A model generated the notes under the pieces. It was not told the origin of the DNA. It saw nothing but the letters and a program-made list of their open reading frames with translations, and did no database searches. A program made the position numbers and the translations under genes. From positions 36,739 to 100,738 of the forward strand of contig NZ_JACSQW010000005.1 in the NCBI RefSeq assembly GCF_014836425.1: a DNA stretch of 64,000 nucleotides. The letters run 5' to 3'. Positions within the stretch are counted from its first letter, which is position 1; each line of letters starts with the position of its first letter. This document shows positions 35,488-43,742 of this stretch, one piece after another. Source of the stretch: Limosilactobacillus avistercoris (GTDB taxonomy: Bacteria > Bacillota > Bacilli > Lactobacillales > Lactobacillaceae).

Positions 35488-36795
35488 GTGTTAGACCGGA
35501 TCTTTCATTTAAATGAGGCTCATACAACTGTTAAGAGCGAATTAATCGCTGCCTTAACGACATTTGTGAGTCTGTCATACATTTTATTTGTTAACCCAAA
35601 TATTTTGCACGCTGCGGGAATTAATAAGGGTGCTGCCTTTACAGTTACCGCAGTCGCTACCGCAATTGGTTGTTTCTTAATGGGACTAATCGCTAACTAT
35701 CCGATTGCCTTAGCACCGACCCTTGGGAGTGCTGCTTTCTTCGCCTACAATGTTGTTATTGGGATGCACATTAACTGGCAAACTGCTTTGGCGAGTGTCC
35801 TGGTTGCTTCTTTCCTGTTCATTTTAATTACTGTTCTTAAATTACGGGAAAAAGTTGTTGACGCCATTCCAAAAGACATTAAATATGCCATTTCTGCAGG
35901 GATTGGATTATTCATTGCTTTCATTGGTTTGCAAAACGGTAAGCTGATCGTGAACAATTCATCATCTCTAGTTGGACTCGGTTCATTTGGTAATCCAGAT
36001 GTTTGGTTGACTCTTTTCGGCTTAATTTTAACTATTATCTTAATGGCTGCTCGAGTTCCTGGTTCCATCTTTATTGGGATGATCATTACCGCCATCTTCG
36101 GGATGTGCATTGGTCAAATTCCTTTACCACATGGTATTATCTCTACTGCACCAAGTATGGCCCCAACATTTGGTCATTCCATCTTCCACTTGAAGGACAT
36201 TAATACCCCACAATTATTCATGGTTGTTTTGACCTTCCTCTTGGTAACCTTCTTCGATACCGCGGGGACATTAATCGGTATGACCCAACAAGCAGGAATG
36301 GTTGATAAGAACGGTAAAATTCCTCGGATCGGTAAAGCCTTCTTATCTGACTCTCTTGCCATGGTTGAAGGGGCAATCTGCGGGACTGCCCCACTTGGTA
36401 CTTCCGTTGAATCAAGTGCCGGAATCGCCATGGGTGGTCGGACTGGGTTAACCGCTGTTTTCGTTGGAATCCTATTCTTGATTTCAATGATTTTCAGCCC
36501 ATTACTAGCCGTTATCCCAACAACTGTCACTGCTCCAGCTCTAATCATCGTCGGAGTCTTAATGGCAAATAACCTGAAATACATCAACTGGGATCGCTTT
36601 GAAATTGCTCTTCCTGCATTCCTCGTTGTTGTCGGAATGCCGTTAACCTACTCCATTTCCGATGGTTTGGCTCTTGGGATGATTGCTTACCCAATTACCA
36701 TGATTGCCTCCAAGCACCATAAAGACGTTTCACCAATGATGTACGCCCTCTTCGTCATCTTCATTGCGTTCTTCTTGATAACGAATATGAAGTAG
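35488..36795 (+). CDS. pbuG: Guanine/hypoxanthine permease, AzgA/PbuG type (NCS2)
   Basis: A 435-residue transporter with about 13 helices: FVSLSYILFVNPNIL, GLIANYPIALAPTLG, TFFDTAGTLIGMTQQAG and GTAPLGTSVESSAGIAMGG are AzgA/PbuG landmarks. It imports guanine, hypoxanthine or adenine by proton symport. The GTG at 35488 is chosen since GAGGAG lies eight bases before it. No purine riboswitch is recognisable upstream. Confidence 0.92.
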   Translation: MLDRIFHLNEAHTTVKSELIAALTTFVSLSYILFVNPNILHAAGINKGAAFTVTAVATAIGCFLMGLIANYPIALAPTLGSAAFFAYNVVIGMHINWQTALASVLVASFLFILITVLKLREKVVDAIPKDIKYAISAGIGLFIAFIGLQNGKLIVNNSSSLVGLGSFGNPDVWLTLFGLILTIILMAARVPGSIFIGMIITAIFGMCIGQIPLPHGIISTAPSMAPTFGHSIFHLKDINTPQLFMVVLTFLLVTFFDTAGTLIGMTQQAGMVDKNGKIPRIGKAFLSDSLAMVEGAICGTAPLGTSVESSAGIAMGGRTGLTAVFVGILFLISMIFSPLLAVIPTTVTAPALIIVGVLMANNLKYINWDRFEIALPAFLVVVGMPLTYSISDGLALGMIAYPITMIASKHHKDVSPMMYALFVIFIAFFLITNMK

Positions 36796-37030
36796 AGTGT
36801 GACTCAGTAAAGAATTTGCGGTCACGATGAGCACGTTATAGCTATATCTAAAAAAAGGCCAGGAAGTTAACCTGGTCTTTTTTGATCTCTTATTTCAGCT
36901 ACATAGTTAAAATATGCTTGCCCTAATCTTCATCAAAGCTTGTTTTTCTAGGTAACATAGTCAAAATATGCTCACCAGGAGCTTGCTAGAGCTAGTAGTA
37001 CTAATGCAACATAGTCAAAATGTGCTCGCA
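36790..37030. repeat. Dispersed repeat cluster between pbuG and lysC
   Basis: This 241-base gene-free stretch begins with an AGTAGAGTGTGACTCAG block and a GCGGTCACGATGAGCACG block that recur, inverted, at 50890-51064. After the pbuG terminator, a 22-base unit of the type ACATAGTCAAAATATGCTC occurs at 36901, 36955 and 37009, that is with an exact 54-base period. A fourth copy lies at 50937. The units are degenerate and the intervening DNA is not conserved. Confidence 0.65.
36850..36882 (+). terminator. Terminator of pbuG
   Basis: AGGCCAGG and CCTGGTCT pair around a short loop, flanked by A and T runs. Confidence 0.82.
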
Positions 37031-37121
37031 CTCTAAGATTTTTCTTGCATATTTATCAATCAATGTTAAAATTCGATTAAAAACTTTGCATGAGCTTCTC
37101 ATGCATAAAGGAGAATTGAAG

Positions 37122-38486
37122 ATGAAGGTTGTTAAGTTTGGGGGAAGCTCTTTAGCTGATGGCCCTAGCTATGAACATGCGATTAAAATTATTACTAGTG
37201 ATCCAGAGCGGCGGGTAGTTGTTACTTCAGCCCCCGGAAAGCGGAATTCTGATGACATCAAGGTTACTGATCTCCTAATTAAATATGCAAATGCGATTAT
37301 TAAAAATGAAGAACAAGAAGCAATGGTTATTCGTAAGGAGATTTTGGTACGGTACCAAGCAATTGCTGAATACTTTAACTTACCGAGTCAACAATTACAG
37401 CCATTAGCAGATCGCCTGGCTAAGTTACCAAGTGGGGATTATCCAAATAATAATTACTTAATGGCTGCATTCAAAGCTCATGGGGAACGATTAAACGCTG
37501 AACTAATGTCGCTGGTCCTTAATCACTTAGGCTATACGGCACGTTTTGCTACCCCAGAAGAAGTTGGCTTAAAGGTTGCCGGGACACCAAATAACGCTAC
37601 TGTGATCCCGGAAACGTATGCCCGCTTGGCAAATTTCTCGTTTAGTAACCATGAAATCATTGTTTTCCCCGGCTTTTATGGGATTACCCTAGCTGGTCAT
37701 ATTGCCACTTTCTCTCGGGGAGGTTCTGATATCACTGGAGCTATCCTCGCCCGGGGTCTTCATGCCGGAATGTATGAAAACTTTACTGATGTTGACGCGA
37801 TCTATTCGGCTAACCCAAATGTGGTTGATCACCCACAGCCAATCGCTAAAATGACTTATCGTGAAATGCGTGAACTCTCCTATGCAGGTTTCTCGGTTTT
37901 CCACGATGAGGCTCTAATTCCCGCAATCCAAGGAAATATCCCAATTAATGTCAAAAATACTAATGATCCAGAAAAGCCAGGAACACTAATCGTCCCTGAC
38001 CACTCTTTCCAACCAACTGATATCATTACCGGGGTTGTCAGTGGTAAGCACTTTGCCGCACTCTACCTACATAAGTACTTACTTAACAAGGAAGCTGGAT
38101 TTACCTTACGGATTTTACAAATTCTTGCCCGTCATAATGTTTCCTATGAACACATGCCATCAGGGATTGACGATATCACGGTCATTTTTGATAAAAAGGA
38201 ACTGGATGACGAACTTGTCGATATTATCTGTAATGAAATTCAAGAAGAAATTAACCCTGACCGATTAGAATGGATTGATAATTACGCCATTACAATGGTG
38301 GTTGGGGAAGGAATGCGCAACCGAACTGGGGTAATCAATGATATTTTGAACCCACTGGCTGAAGAACATATTGCTGTCCCAATGATTAATCAAGGGGCAT
38401 CAAGAATCGCGATTATGATCGGGACCTATAACCAAGATGCAGATGCAGCAGTTCGCGCAATCTACCACCGCTTCTTTGCTAACTAG
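37122..38486 (+). CDS. lysC: Aspartate kinase
   Basis: A 454-residue aspartokinase: the N-terminal MKVVKFGGSSLADGPSY, FSRGGSDITGAILARGL, ENFTDVDAIYSANP and MTYREMRELSYAGFSVFHDE, then a C-terminal ACT-like regulatory region (GMRNRTGVINDILNPL). It makes aspartyl phosphate, the first step to lysine, threonine and methionine. The ATG at 37122 follows AAAGGAGAATTGAAG; the longer frame upstream enters the repeat cluster. It precedes dapF by 12 bases. Confidence 0.95.
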   Translation: MKVVKFGGSSLADGPSYEHAIKIITSDPERRVVVTSAPGKRNSDDIKVTDLLIKYANAIIKNEEQEAMVIRKEILVRYQAIAEYFNLPSQQLQPLADRLAKLPSGDYPNNNYLMAAFKAHGERLNAELMSLVLNHLGYTARFATPEEVGLKVAGTPNNATVIPETYARLANFSFSNHEIIVFPGFYGITLAGHIATFSRGGSDITGAILARGLHAGMYENFTDVDAIYSANPNVVDHPQPIAKMTYREMRELSYAGFSVFHDEALIPAIQGNIPINVKNTNDPEKPGTLIVPDHSFQPTDIITGVVSGKHFAALYLHKYLLNKEAGFTLRILQILARHNVSYEHMPSGIDDITVIFDKKELDDELVDIICNEIQEEINPDRLEWIDNYAITMVVGEGMRNRTGVINDILNPLAEEHIAVPMINQGASRIAIMIGTYNQDADAAVRAIYHRFFAN

Positions 38487-38498
38487 GAGGAATTAATT

Positions 38499-39488
38499 AT
38501 GGTTGAATTACTAAAAGTCCATGGTTCACAAAATTGCTTCTTTATTTTGGACCAGACAAAGCTTAATCAAAAATTAAATGATGACGAATTAATTGCTCTC
38601 GCCCAGCAAATGACAAGCAAAGGAAATGGTCTTCTCGGCGGTGCTGATGGTGTTCTCGTGGTAAATAAGCCTGTTCGTGAAGGTGCAACTGCTCAAATGC
38701 GAGTAATTAACGCTGATGGAAGTGAAGCATCCATGTGTGGTAATGGTTTGCGAACAGTTGCCCGCTACGTGGCAGAACGTGATGGACTTACCTCATTTAA
38801 GGTAGACACGATGAACGCCAGCCTCCAAGTTCGCCAACAACCTGACCTTGCTTCTAATGTTCCTGCCTTTGCCGTTGAAATCTCACCAGTCCGGTTTAAT
38901 AAGGAAGCCCTTCCCTACGATCATCTTGGCCATGACCGACTGCTAGATACTCCAGTACCTGAACTGCTTCCAGGATTCCGTTTTTCTGGAATTGCTGTTC
39001 CCAATCCCCACTTGATTTCTTTTGTTGATGAAGAAGGGTTTGAGGAACTCGGCCCACTTGGCGAATGGCTGAATGGTGAGAATCCATACTTTGCGGACGG
39101 GGTCAACGTTAATTTTGCTCATATTTTGGGCCATAATCAGATCTTCGTAAAGACGTTTGAACGTGGCGTTGGTTTTACCAATGCCTGTGGGACCGGAATG
39201 TCAGCCACTTCTTTAGCTTTTGCATTGATCCATCCTGATAAGGCTGGCTTTAACCAACCAATTACCGTCTTCAATCCTGGCGGGATGGTAAGAACGATCC
39301 TCCACCACGAAAACCATCGCTACTGGATTGAATTAATCGGTAATGCAACCTTCACGCATAAAATTGAAGTAAGTGAGGATGCTTTGCATAATGCAAACGT
39401 TACTGATAAAAATACCACTGTTGAAGAGACCGGTGAACAAACGACTTACTTAAATTTTGTTCACCAGTTAGACAAGCCAAATTTTTAA
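38499..39488 (+). CDS. dapF: Diaminopimelate epimerase
   Basis: A 329-residue epimerase with both catalytic cysteines, in DGSEASMCGNGLRTVARYV and FTNACGTGMSATSLAF. It converts LL-DAP to meso-DAP for LysA and for peptidoglycan cross-links. It is longer than the typical 275 residues because of an acidic C-terminal tail of about 30 residues, a feature seen in lactobacilli. Coupled to lysC. Confidence 0.94.
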   Translation: MVELLKVHGSQNCFFILDQTKLNQKLNDDELIALAQQMTSKGNGLLGGADGVLVVNKPVREGATAQMRVINADGSEASMCGNGLRTVARYVAERDGLTSFKVDTMNASLQVRQQPDLASNVPAFAVEISPVRFNKEALPYDHLGHDRLLDTPVPELLPGFRFSGIAVPNPHLISFVDEEGFEELGPLGEWLNGENPYFADGVNVNFAHILGHNQIFVKTFERGVGFTNACGTGMSATSLAFALIHPDKAGFNQPITVFNPGGMVRTILHHENHRYWIELIGNATFTHKIEVSEDALHNANVTDKNTTVEETGEQTTYLNFVHQLDKPNF

Positions 39489-39519
39489 CGAATAATTATG
39501 AAAAAATTAAAGTTAGGGG

Positions 39520-39549
39520 TTTACATTAGTGCTCACTAAGCTTTATAAT
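39520..39549 (+). promoter_or_regulatory. Orphan promoter behind dapF
   Basis: TTTACA (39520-39525) and a perfect TATAAT (39544-39549), spacer 18, point at a terminator only about 50 bases downstream, with no ORF between. Confidence 0.6.
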
Positions 39550-39555
39550 ATAATT

Positions 39556-39640
39556 GTTATAAAGAGTTCTAGGATCCAGTAATTTTTACAGTTCTTAGTA
39601 AAGAAGGACATAACTACTACGGTTATGTCCTTCTTTTTAT
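39556..39640 (+). ncRNA. Candidate small RNA of about 85 bases
   Basis: The orphan promoter should start a transcript near 39556, ending at the hairpin AAGAAGGACATAAC/GTTATGTCCTTCTT (39601-39634) with a TTTTTAT tail. There is no reading frame with a ribosome site. AGTTCTAGGA and AGTTCTTAGTA recur within it. It may be a free small RNA, or merely a second terminator region for dapF. Confidence 0.4.
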
Positions 39641-39666
39641 ATTTCATTAATTATTAATAAAAACAA

Positions 39667-39987
39667 TTATGACTCATGACTTTGACGATACTGTTCACGA
39701 GTCATCTGTTTATTTTGTTGAGAAGCTGGTGCTATGGCAGCTTCAGCTTGAGAGGCATTTTCTTCTTTTACCACATTTATACTTTCTTCAAGTGTAACGG
39801 AACCTGTCTGTTCCATAAGTCCACTTACTATCTCTACTGTTTTCTTTGCGGTATTATAATTTCCCTGAACAACCTTAACCAGATCTTCATTCGGATGAGG
39901 TTGCTTTTTTAGTTCTAACAATTGTTTTAATGAACTAACCATGATTTTCTTTGAAGATATGATAATATCTTGTAAGTTCTTCTCCAT
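39667..39987 (-). CDS. Small hypothetical protein
   Basis: A 106-residue soluble protein with a good AAAGGAG ribosome site. The first 65 residues are predicted helical and Lys/Leu-rich; the last 30 are low-complexity Ala/Gln/Ser ending in QMTREQYRQSHES. No family is recognised. It stands alone between dapF and the RNA methyltransferase. Confidence 0.7.
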   Translation of the reverse strand: MEKNLQDIIISSKKIMVSSLKQLLELKKQPHPNEDLVKVVQGNYNTAKKTVEIVSGLMEQTGSVTLEESINVVKEENASQAEAAIAPASQQNKQMTREQYRQSHES

Positions 39988-40020
39988 GATTATAAATTCT
40001 CCTTTACAAAAGAAATTCTA

Positions 40021-41154
40021 CTAGCGCTTTTTCTTACCCCAATATTGGAAAAGATCAGTTCTTAATGCACCATTATATAGTTTTCGTCTTTTTGTGGCAG
40101 ATGCACCATAGTATTTTTCAAATTCCATGTCAGCTGTCAGAATGTACTTACTCCAAGTAGTCATTGGTCGGTAAATCTGTCCCATCTGCCGATAAAGTTC
40201 GTGAACAGTTTCCTTATCACTTAGTCGCTCACCATAAGGCGGATTAGCAACGATGACACCATTAATCTTATCAGTGTGCCAGTCTTTAACCGCTAACTGC
40301 TTAAAAGTAATATCATGGGTCAGTCCTGCAGCACGACAGTTTTCTTGGGCAATATCAATCATATTCTGGTCAATATCATAGCCATGAATATCCAGCTCAA
40401 CATCATAATCTGCCTTACTATCAGCCTCATCACGGACTTCATCAGATAAGCCATCAGGAACAAGGTTAGTCCATTGCTCACAAACAAAGCTCCGGTTAAT
40501 TCCTGGGGCAATATTATGACCATACAAGGCAGCTTCGATTGGAATTGTTCCTGAACCACAAACCGGATCAACAAACGGGTTATCTGGGAACCAGTGAGCC
40601 AGCATTACTAGTGCAGCGGCCATATTTTCCTTTAATGGTGCCCCACCCTTTGCTTTTCTGTATCCTCGCTTAAATAAGCTATCTCCAGTTGTATCAAGTG
40701 TTAAAAGGACGTGATCCTTATTAATTGCCACTTCGAGTGGGTATAAAGCTCCTGTTTCGGGTAATCTTGTCCGACGATGGTAAACATCACTTAACTTTCG
40801 GACAATTGCCTTTTTAACAATTGCTTGTACAGATGGGACATTATGCAATTGCGAATGATGACTTTTTCCTTCTACCGGAATTTTAGCATCAACAGGAAGT
40901 AGACTTTCCCACGGTAAAGCTTCAGTCCGATCAAAAAGTTCTTCAAATGTCTTAGCTTCAAACTCACCAACGATAATTTTTACCCGATCAGCAGTTCGTA
41001 ACCACAAATTAGCTGTCAGAACGTCCTTCATTGTTCCAGTGAACCGAACGCGACCATTTTCTACCCGAGTTTCGTAACCAAGATTCCTTAGCTCTTTACC
41101 GACAAGTGCCTCAATTCCAGAAGCTGCGGTAGCGATTAATTGATATTCTTGCAA
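40021..41154 (-). CDS. THUMP-domain class I rRNA methyltransferase (RlmL/YpsC type)
   Basis: A 377-residue protein: N-terminal THUMP domain (IATAASGIEALVGKELRNLG) and a C-terminal methyltransferase with the SAM motif DPVCGSGTIPIEAALYG and the catalytic ANPPYGERLSD. The family methylates guanine N2 of 23S rRNA. It is a core gene in lactobacilli, usually close to gpsB and rnpB; here it is separated from them by the XrtG and surface-protein genes, which suggests these were inserted. Confidence 0.92.
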   Translation of the reverse strand: MQEYQLIATAASGIEALVGKELRNLGYETRVENGRVRFTGTMKDVLTANLWLRTADRVKIIVGEFEAKTFEELFDRTEALPWESLLPVDAKIPVEGKSHHSQLHNVPSVQAIVKKAIVRKLSDVYHRRTRLPETGALYPLEVAINKDHVLLTLDTTGDSLFKRGYRKAKGGAPLKENMAAALVMLAHWFPDNPFVDPVCGSGTIPIEAALYGHNIAPGINRSFVCEQWTNLVPDGLSDEVRDEADSKADYDVELDIHGYDIDQNMIDIAQENCRAAGLTHDITFKQLAVKDWHTDKINGVIVANPPYGERLSDKETVHELYRQMGQIYRPMTTWSKYILTADMEFEKYYGASATKRRKLYNGALRTDLFQYWGKKKR

Positions 41155-41443
41155 AGTAAGGGCTCCTTAAAATTAATACTTATTATCATTATATTATATT
41201 TAATTTATAAAGAAAAAGGAACCCCGTCAATCCAAGGCATTTTTTGTAGAAGGCAACATTAACACGGTAGGAAAAATACGTATTAAAATTATTCATCTAT
41301 AATGTAACTTAAGAATACTTCAAGTTCAGCGTGGCAATTTGATTATTTACGATAACACCAATTTTTATGGAGTTAATACTAGTTAAGGACTATTCAATAG
41401 TTCTTAGCCAGTATTATAGGCTATCCGCGATTACAATTTAATT
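41155..41443. other. AT-rich intergenic region with one inverted repeat
   Basis: No ORF of note. An imperfect 21-bp inverted repeat (TAATACTAGTTAAGG at 41374 with its partner ending at 41416) follows the XrtG operon. It lacks a convincing T tract on the minus strand, so its role as a terminator is uncertain. Confidence 0.5.
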
Positions 41444-41803
41444 TTACAAACAGCGATCAATTATAAAAGTCCTCACAGGCGATTCAGCAACTTCAATTCT
41501 CACTAAATCAGACCTTATAGATTCCAAATTTACTTCAATTGCATTACAAAGATGCCTAGTTATATTTTCTAGAGTCGGATTCTGACCCTGGAAAAAGGAT
41601 AAATCATTAAGGTACTGATCATTCAACTGGTTCAATATTTGATTTATCTTATTTTCAATAAATTCAAAAGCAATGAATCCTTTAGTTTGAATATAACAAG
41701 TTACTTCAAAAGTATGAGGATGCTTTGAGGAACTTTTACCATCAATTGTTACCATATGAGTTGCATTAAAGAAAAAAGTAAGCCTATATTCTTCATTCTT
41801 CAT
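41444..41803 (-). CDS. 6-pyruvoyl-tetrahydropterin synthase-related protein of the XrtG cluster
   Basis: A 119-residue protein of the PTPS fold: LTFFFNATHMVTIDGKSSSKHPHTFEVTCY keeps the His-x-His zinc segment (quoted in part: SSSKHPHTFEV), while the usual catalytic Cys/Asp/His set is not evident. This protein type (TIGR03112, from memory) accompanies Gram-positive exosortase clusters. Its start overlaps the glycosyltransferase stop by 11 bases, so it is coupled to it. The reaction is unknown; it may process or bind a pterin-like or sugar intermediate. Confidence 0.85.
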   Translation of the reverse strand: MKNEEYRLTFFFNATHMVTIDGKSSSKHPHTFEVTCYIQTKGFIAFEFIENKINQILNQLNDQYLNDLSFFQGQNPTLENITRHLCNAIEVNLESIRSDLVRIEVAESPVRTFIIDRCL

Positions 41804-43157
41804 GATGTCGATTAAATACCCTCCTTAAATCTCCTTTAAAAATATTTTTTATTGTTACCAATTCATCACTAAATGAATCAACCTTCCATGCTGCAGGTTC
41901 TGTCATGGAATTAACTATCCCAATAAACTGAATAGAACTACAAAGCATATAATATAATGGCAAAGTCAATATAACATAAAATTTTGAAAGATAGTATTTC
42001 CTATCCGAAGGAAAGAAACGTAAGTAATACTGAATATTAACAAAATTCAATATGCAAATAAAAACATAAAGAAAATGCAAGACTAAGAAAGAGAGCAACA
42101 CGATCTGTGGAGAGTATCCTAAGGGAATCAAGACAAAAATAGCCGCTATCCATATAACTCTTAAAAATAGAATTGTATGATCCATAATTAATCGCCTTAC
42201 AAGAAAGTTGGATACAAACCTCTTTATGCTCAACTGATCCTTATTCATAAAATAATGAATTGCTTCTAATTCTCCTCGCTGCCAACGTTGGCGTTGAGTA
42301 TATAGTTTATTTAAATTATCCATAGGCTCAACATAGAAAATTGCCTCAGGGCAAAGAATGACCTTTCCTTTAAGTTGATACCTAATTTGAAAAGTCATAT
42401 CAATATCTTCACCAACGGTTTGTGTATTATACAGCCTAGTATGAAGTAACTTTTCACGTCGAAAGGCTGAAAAAGCGCCTGACATTGTAAATAGATGATT
42501 TTCTTGAGTTTCAATTGCTCGTCCGGCTAAGAAGGATTGAGCGTACTCGAAATACTCGTTTTCGCGTAAGAACTTTAAAAAAGGCTTCTTCGTAGCCTTA
42601 ATACTATCTTTTTGTGTCAAAATTGTTCCTGTCTGTGCATCAATAGTTTTATCATTCTCAAACGCTTTAATCATATTCATCAGAGCATCCTTTTGCAACA
42701 TTCCATCGCTGTCAATATGAATTATATATTTTCCTCTTGAACGATAGATTGCCGAATTTAGTGCCCGTGCTTTTCCCTTAGTCGTATCAATCCACTGCAT
42801 GAACAATTGATCAAATTTAATATGGGCTCTTCGATATTCGTTAAAGCTATCATCCGTACTCTGATTATTAGCAACGATGATACTAATCAAATGATTTGGG
42901 TACGAAGAATCAACTATCGATTGAATACAATTGTAAAGTGTATCGGCAGAATTATATACTGGAATTATAAGTGATATTCTAGGAAGACGACGCAGCGTTC
43001 GTTCTCTTCCCAATCTATGTCCAGCAATATTTAAAATTACGAAACCATATAAAGCAGGGATAAATTCATATATTAAAGGAATTAGTAACCAAGAAATCCA
43101 AAAGCCAAGTTGGATAATTGTTCCAGTAAGATACATATTTAACTCCTCACTAATCAA
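41793..43157 (-). CDS. XrtG-associated family 2 glycosyltransferase
   Basis: A 454-residue processive-type GT2 with N- and C-terminal transmembrane helices. The catalytic core shows SLIIPVYNSADTLYNC, ANNQSTDDSF, the DxD in HIDSDGMLQKDAL, VGEDIDMTFQIR and the QRQRW motif. It matches the exosortase G-associated glycosyltransferase (TIGR03111, from memory). It probably builds or transfers a glycan at the membrane for the sorted protein. It overlaps xrtG by four bases. Confidence 0.9.
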   Translation of the reverse strand: MISEELNMYLTGTIIQLGFWISWLLIPLIYEFIPALYGFVILNIAGHRLGRERTLRRLPRISLIIPVYNSADTLYNCIQSIVDSSYPNHLISIIVANNQSTDDSFNEYRRAHIKFDQLFMQWIDTTKGKARALNSAIYRSRGKYIIHIDSDGMLQKDALMNMIKAFENDKTIDAQTGTILTQKDSIKATKKPFLKFLRENEYFEYAQSFLAGRAIETQENHLFTMSGAFSAFRREKLLHTRLYNTQTVGEDIDMTFQIRYQLKGKVILCPEAIFYVEPMDNLNKLYTQRQRWQRGELEAIHYFMNKDQLSIKRFVSNFLVRRLIMDHTILFLRVIWIAAIFVLIPLGYSPQIVLLSFLVLHFLYVFICILNFVNIQYYLRFFPSDRKYYLSKFYVILTLPLYYMLCSSIQFIGIVNSMTEPAAWKVDSFSDELVTIKNIFKGDLRRVFNRHHEE

Positions 43158-43735
43158 ATACTTTTAACCCATCCACGAATAATCTGCGTTCTAGTAAAAA
43201 CGTAATAGTATAGAATTACAACTACAACATAAAATAATAATCGTCCAATAATGGAATGAATTAAAAATAGATATTTAACTCCAAAGGTATTAACAATAAA
43301 AATTATTACTAATAATCTAATAATATCTGCAATCATTATCCATAGAGCTCCTGCTATACCAATAATCACTTTTTCTTTCTTGGAATATATGGGAAAGAAA
43401 ATAAGTAAGCTTTCAAACGTAAATGTTTCAATAGCTCCTGAACATTCATAAGTAATAAATAACTGAATGCTAGTTGATTTATTCAAATTTATTAGGATTA
43501 AATTATATGGAATACTGATTGAAAATCCTGGTATCACATTAGACAACACCTTTAAGACTCCACTTATAGTCCTCGACATTAACCAGATAAAATACATATG
43601 CGAGAGTAAGGAAAAAACAATAAAAAGTCCCAAGCTACCGACTAAAAAATAAAATGCATCTAGATTGGCTCTTTTTAAGATTGTCAATAGATATACCCAT
43701 ATAATTATTCCAATAAGTAAGTAAATATTTAACAT
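43154..43735 (-). CDS. xrtG: Exosortase family protein XrtG
   Basis: A 193-residue membrane protein with about six helices. The exosortase catalytic set is complete: Cys98 in ITYECSGAIETFTF, Arg140 in ADIIRLLVII and His160 in LFLIHSIIGRLLFY. Exosortases recognise a C-terminal tripartite signal on secreted proteins and cleave or transfer them at the membrane. XrtG is the short Gram-positive form (TIGR03110, from memory) and is not related to the LPXTG sortases. Very AT-rich compared with the flanking housekeeping genes. Confidence 0.92.
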   Translation of the reverse strand: MLNIYLLIGIIIWVYLLTILKRANLDAFYFLVGSLGLFIVFSLLSHMYFIWLMSRTISGVLKVLSNVIPGFSISIPYNLILINLNKSTSIQLFITYECSGAIETFTFESLLIFFPIYSKKEKVIIGIAGALWIMIADIIRLLVIIFIVNTFGVKYLFLIHSIIGRLLFYVVVVILYYYVFTRTQIIRGWVKSI

Positions 43736-43742
43736 AGTTCTC

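Noticed and set aside
36174..36587. Long antisense ORFs within pbuG
   Set aside because: They are shadows of a codon-biased transporter gene, with no start signals.
36901..37030. CRISPR-like spacing of 22-base repeats
   Set aside because: Only three degenerate copies, a fourth copy elsewhere without array context, no leader and no cas genes. A dispersed repeat is the simpler reading.
41374..41416. Terminator of the XrtG operon
   Set aside because: The inverted repeat is long but lacks a T tract on the minus strand, so it is listed only as an inverted repeat.
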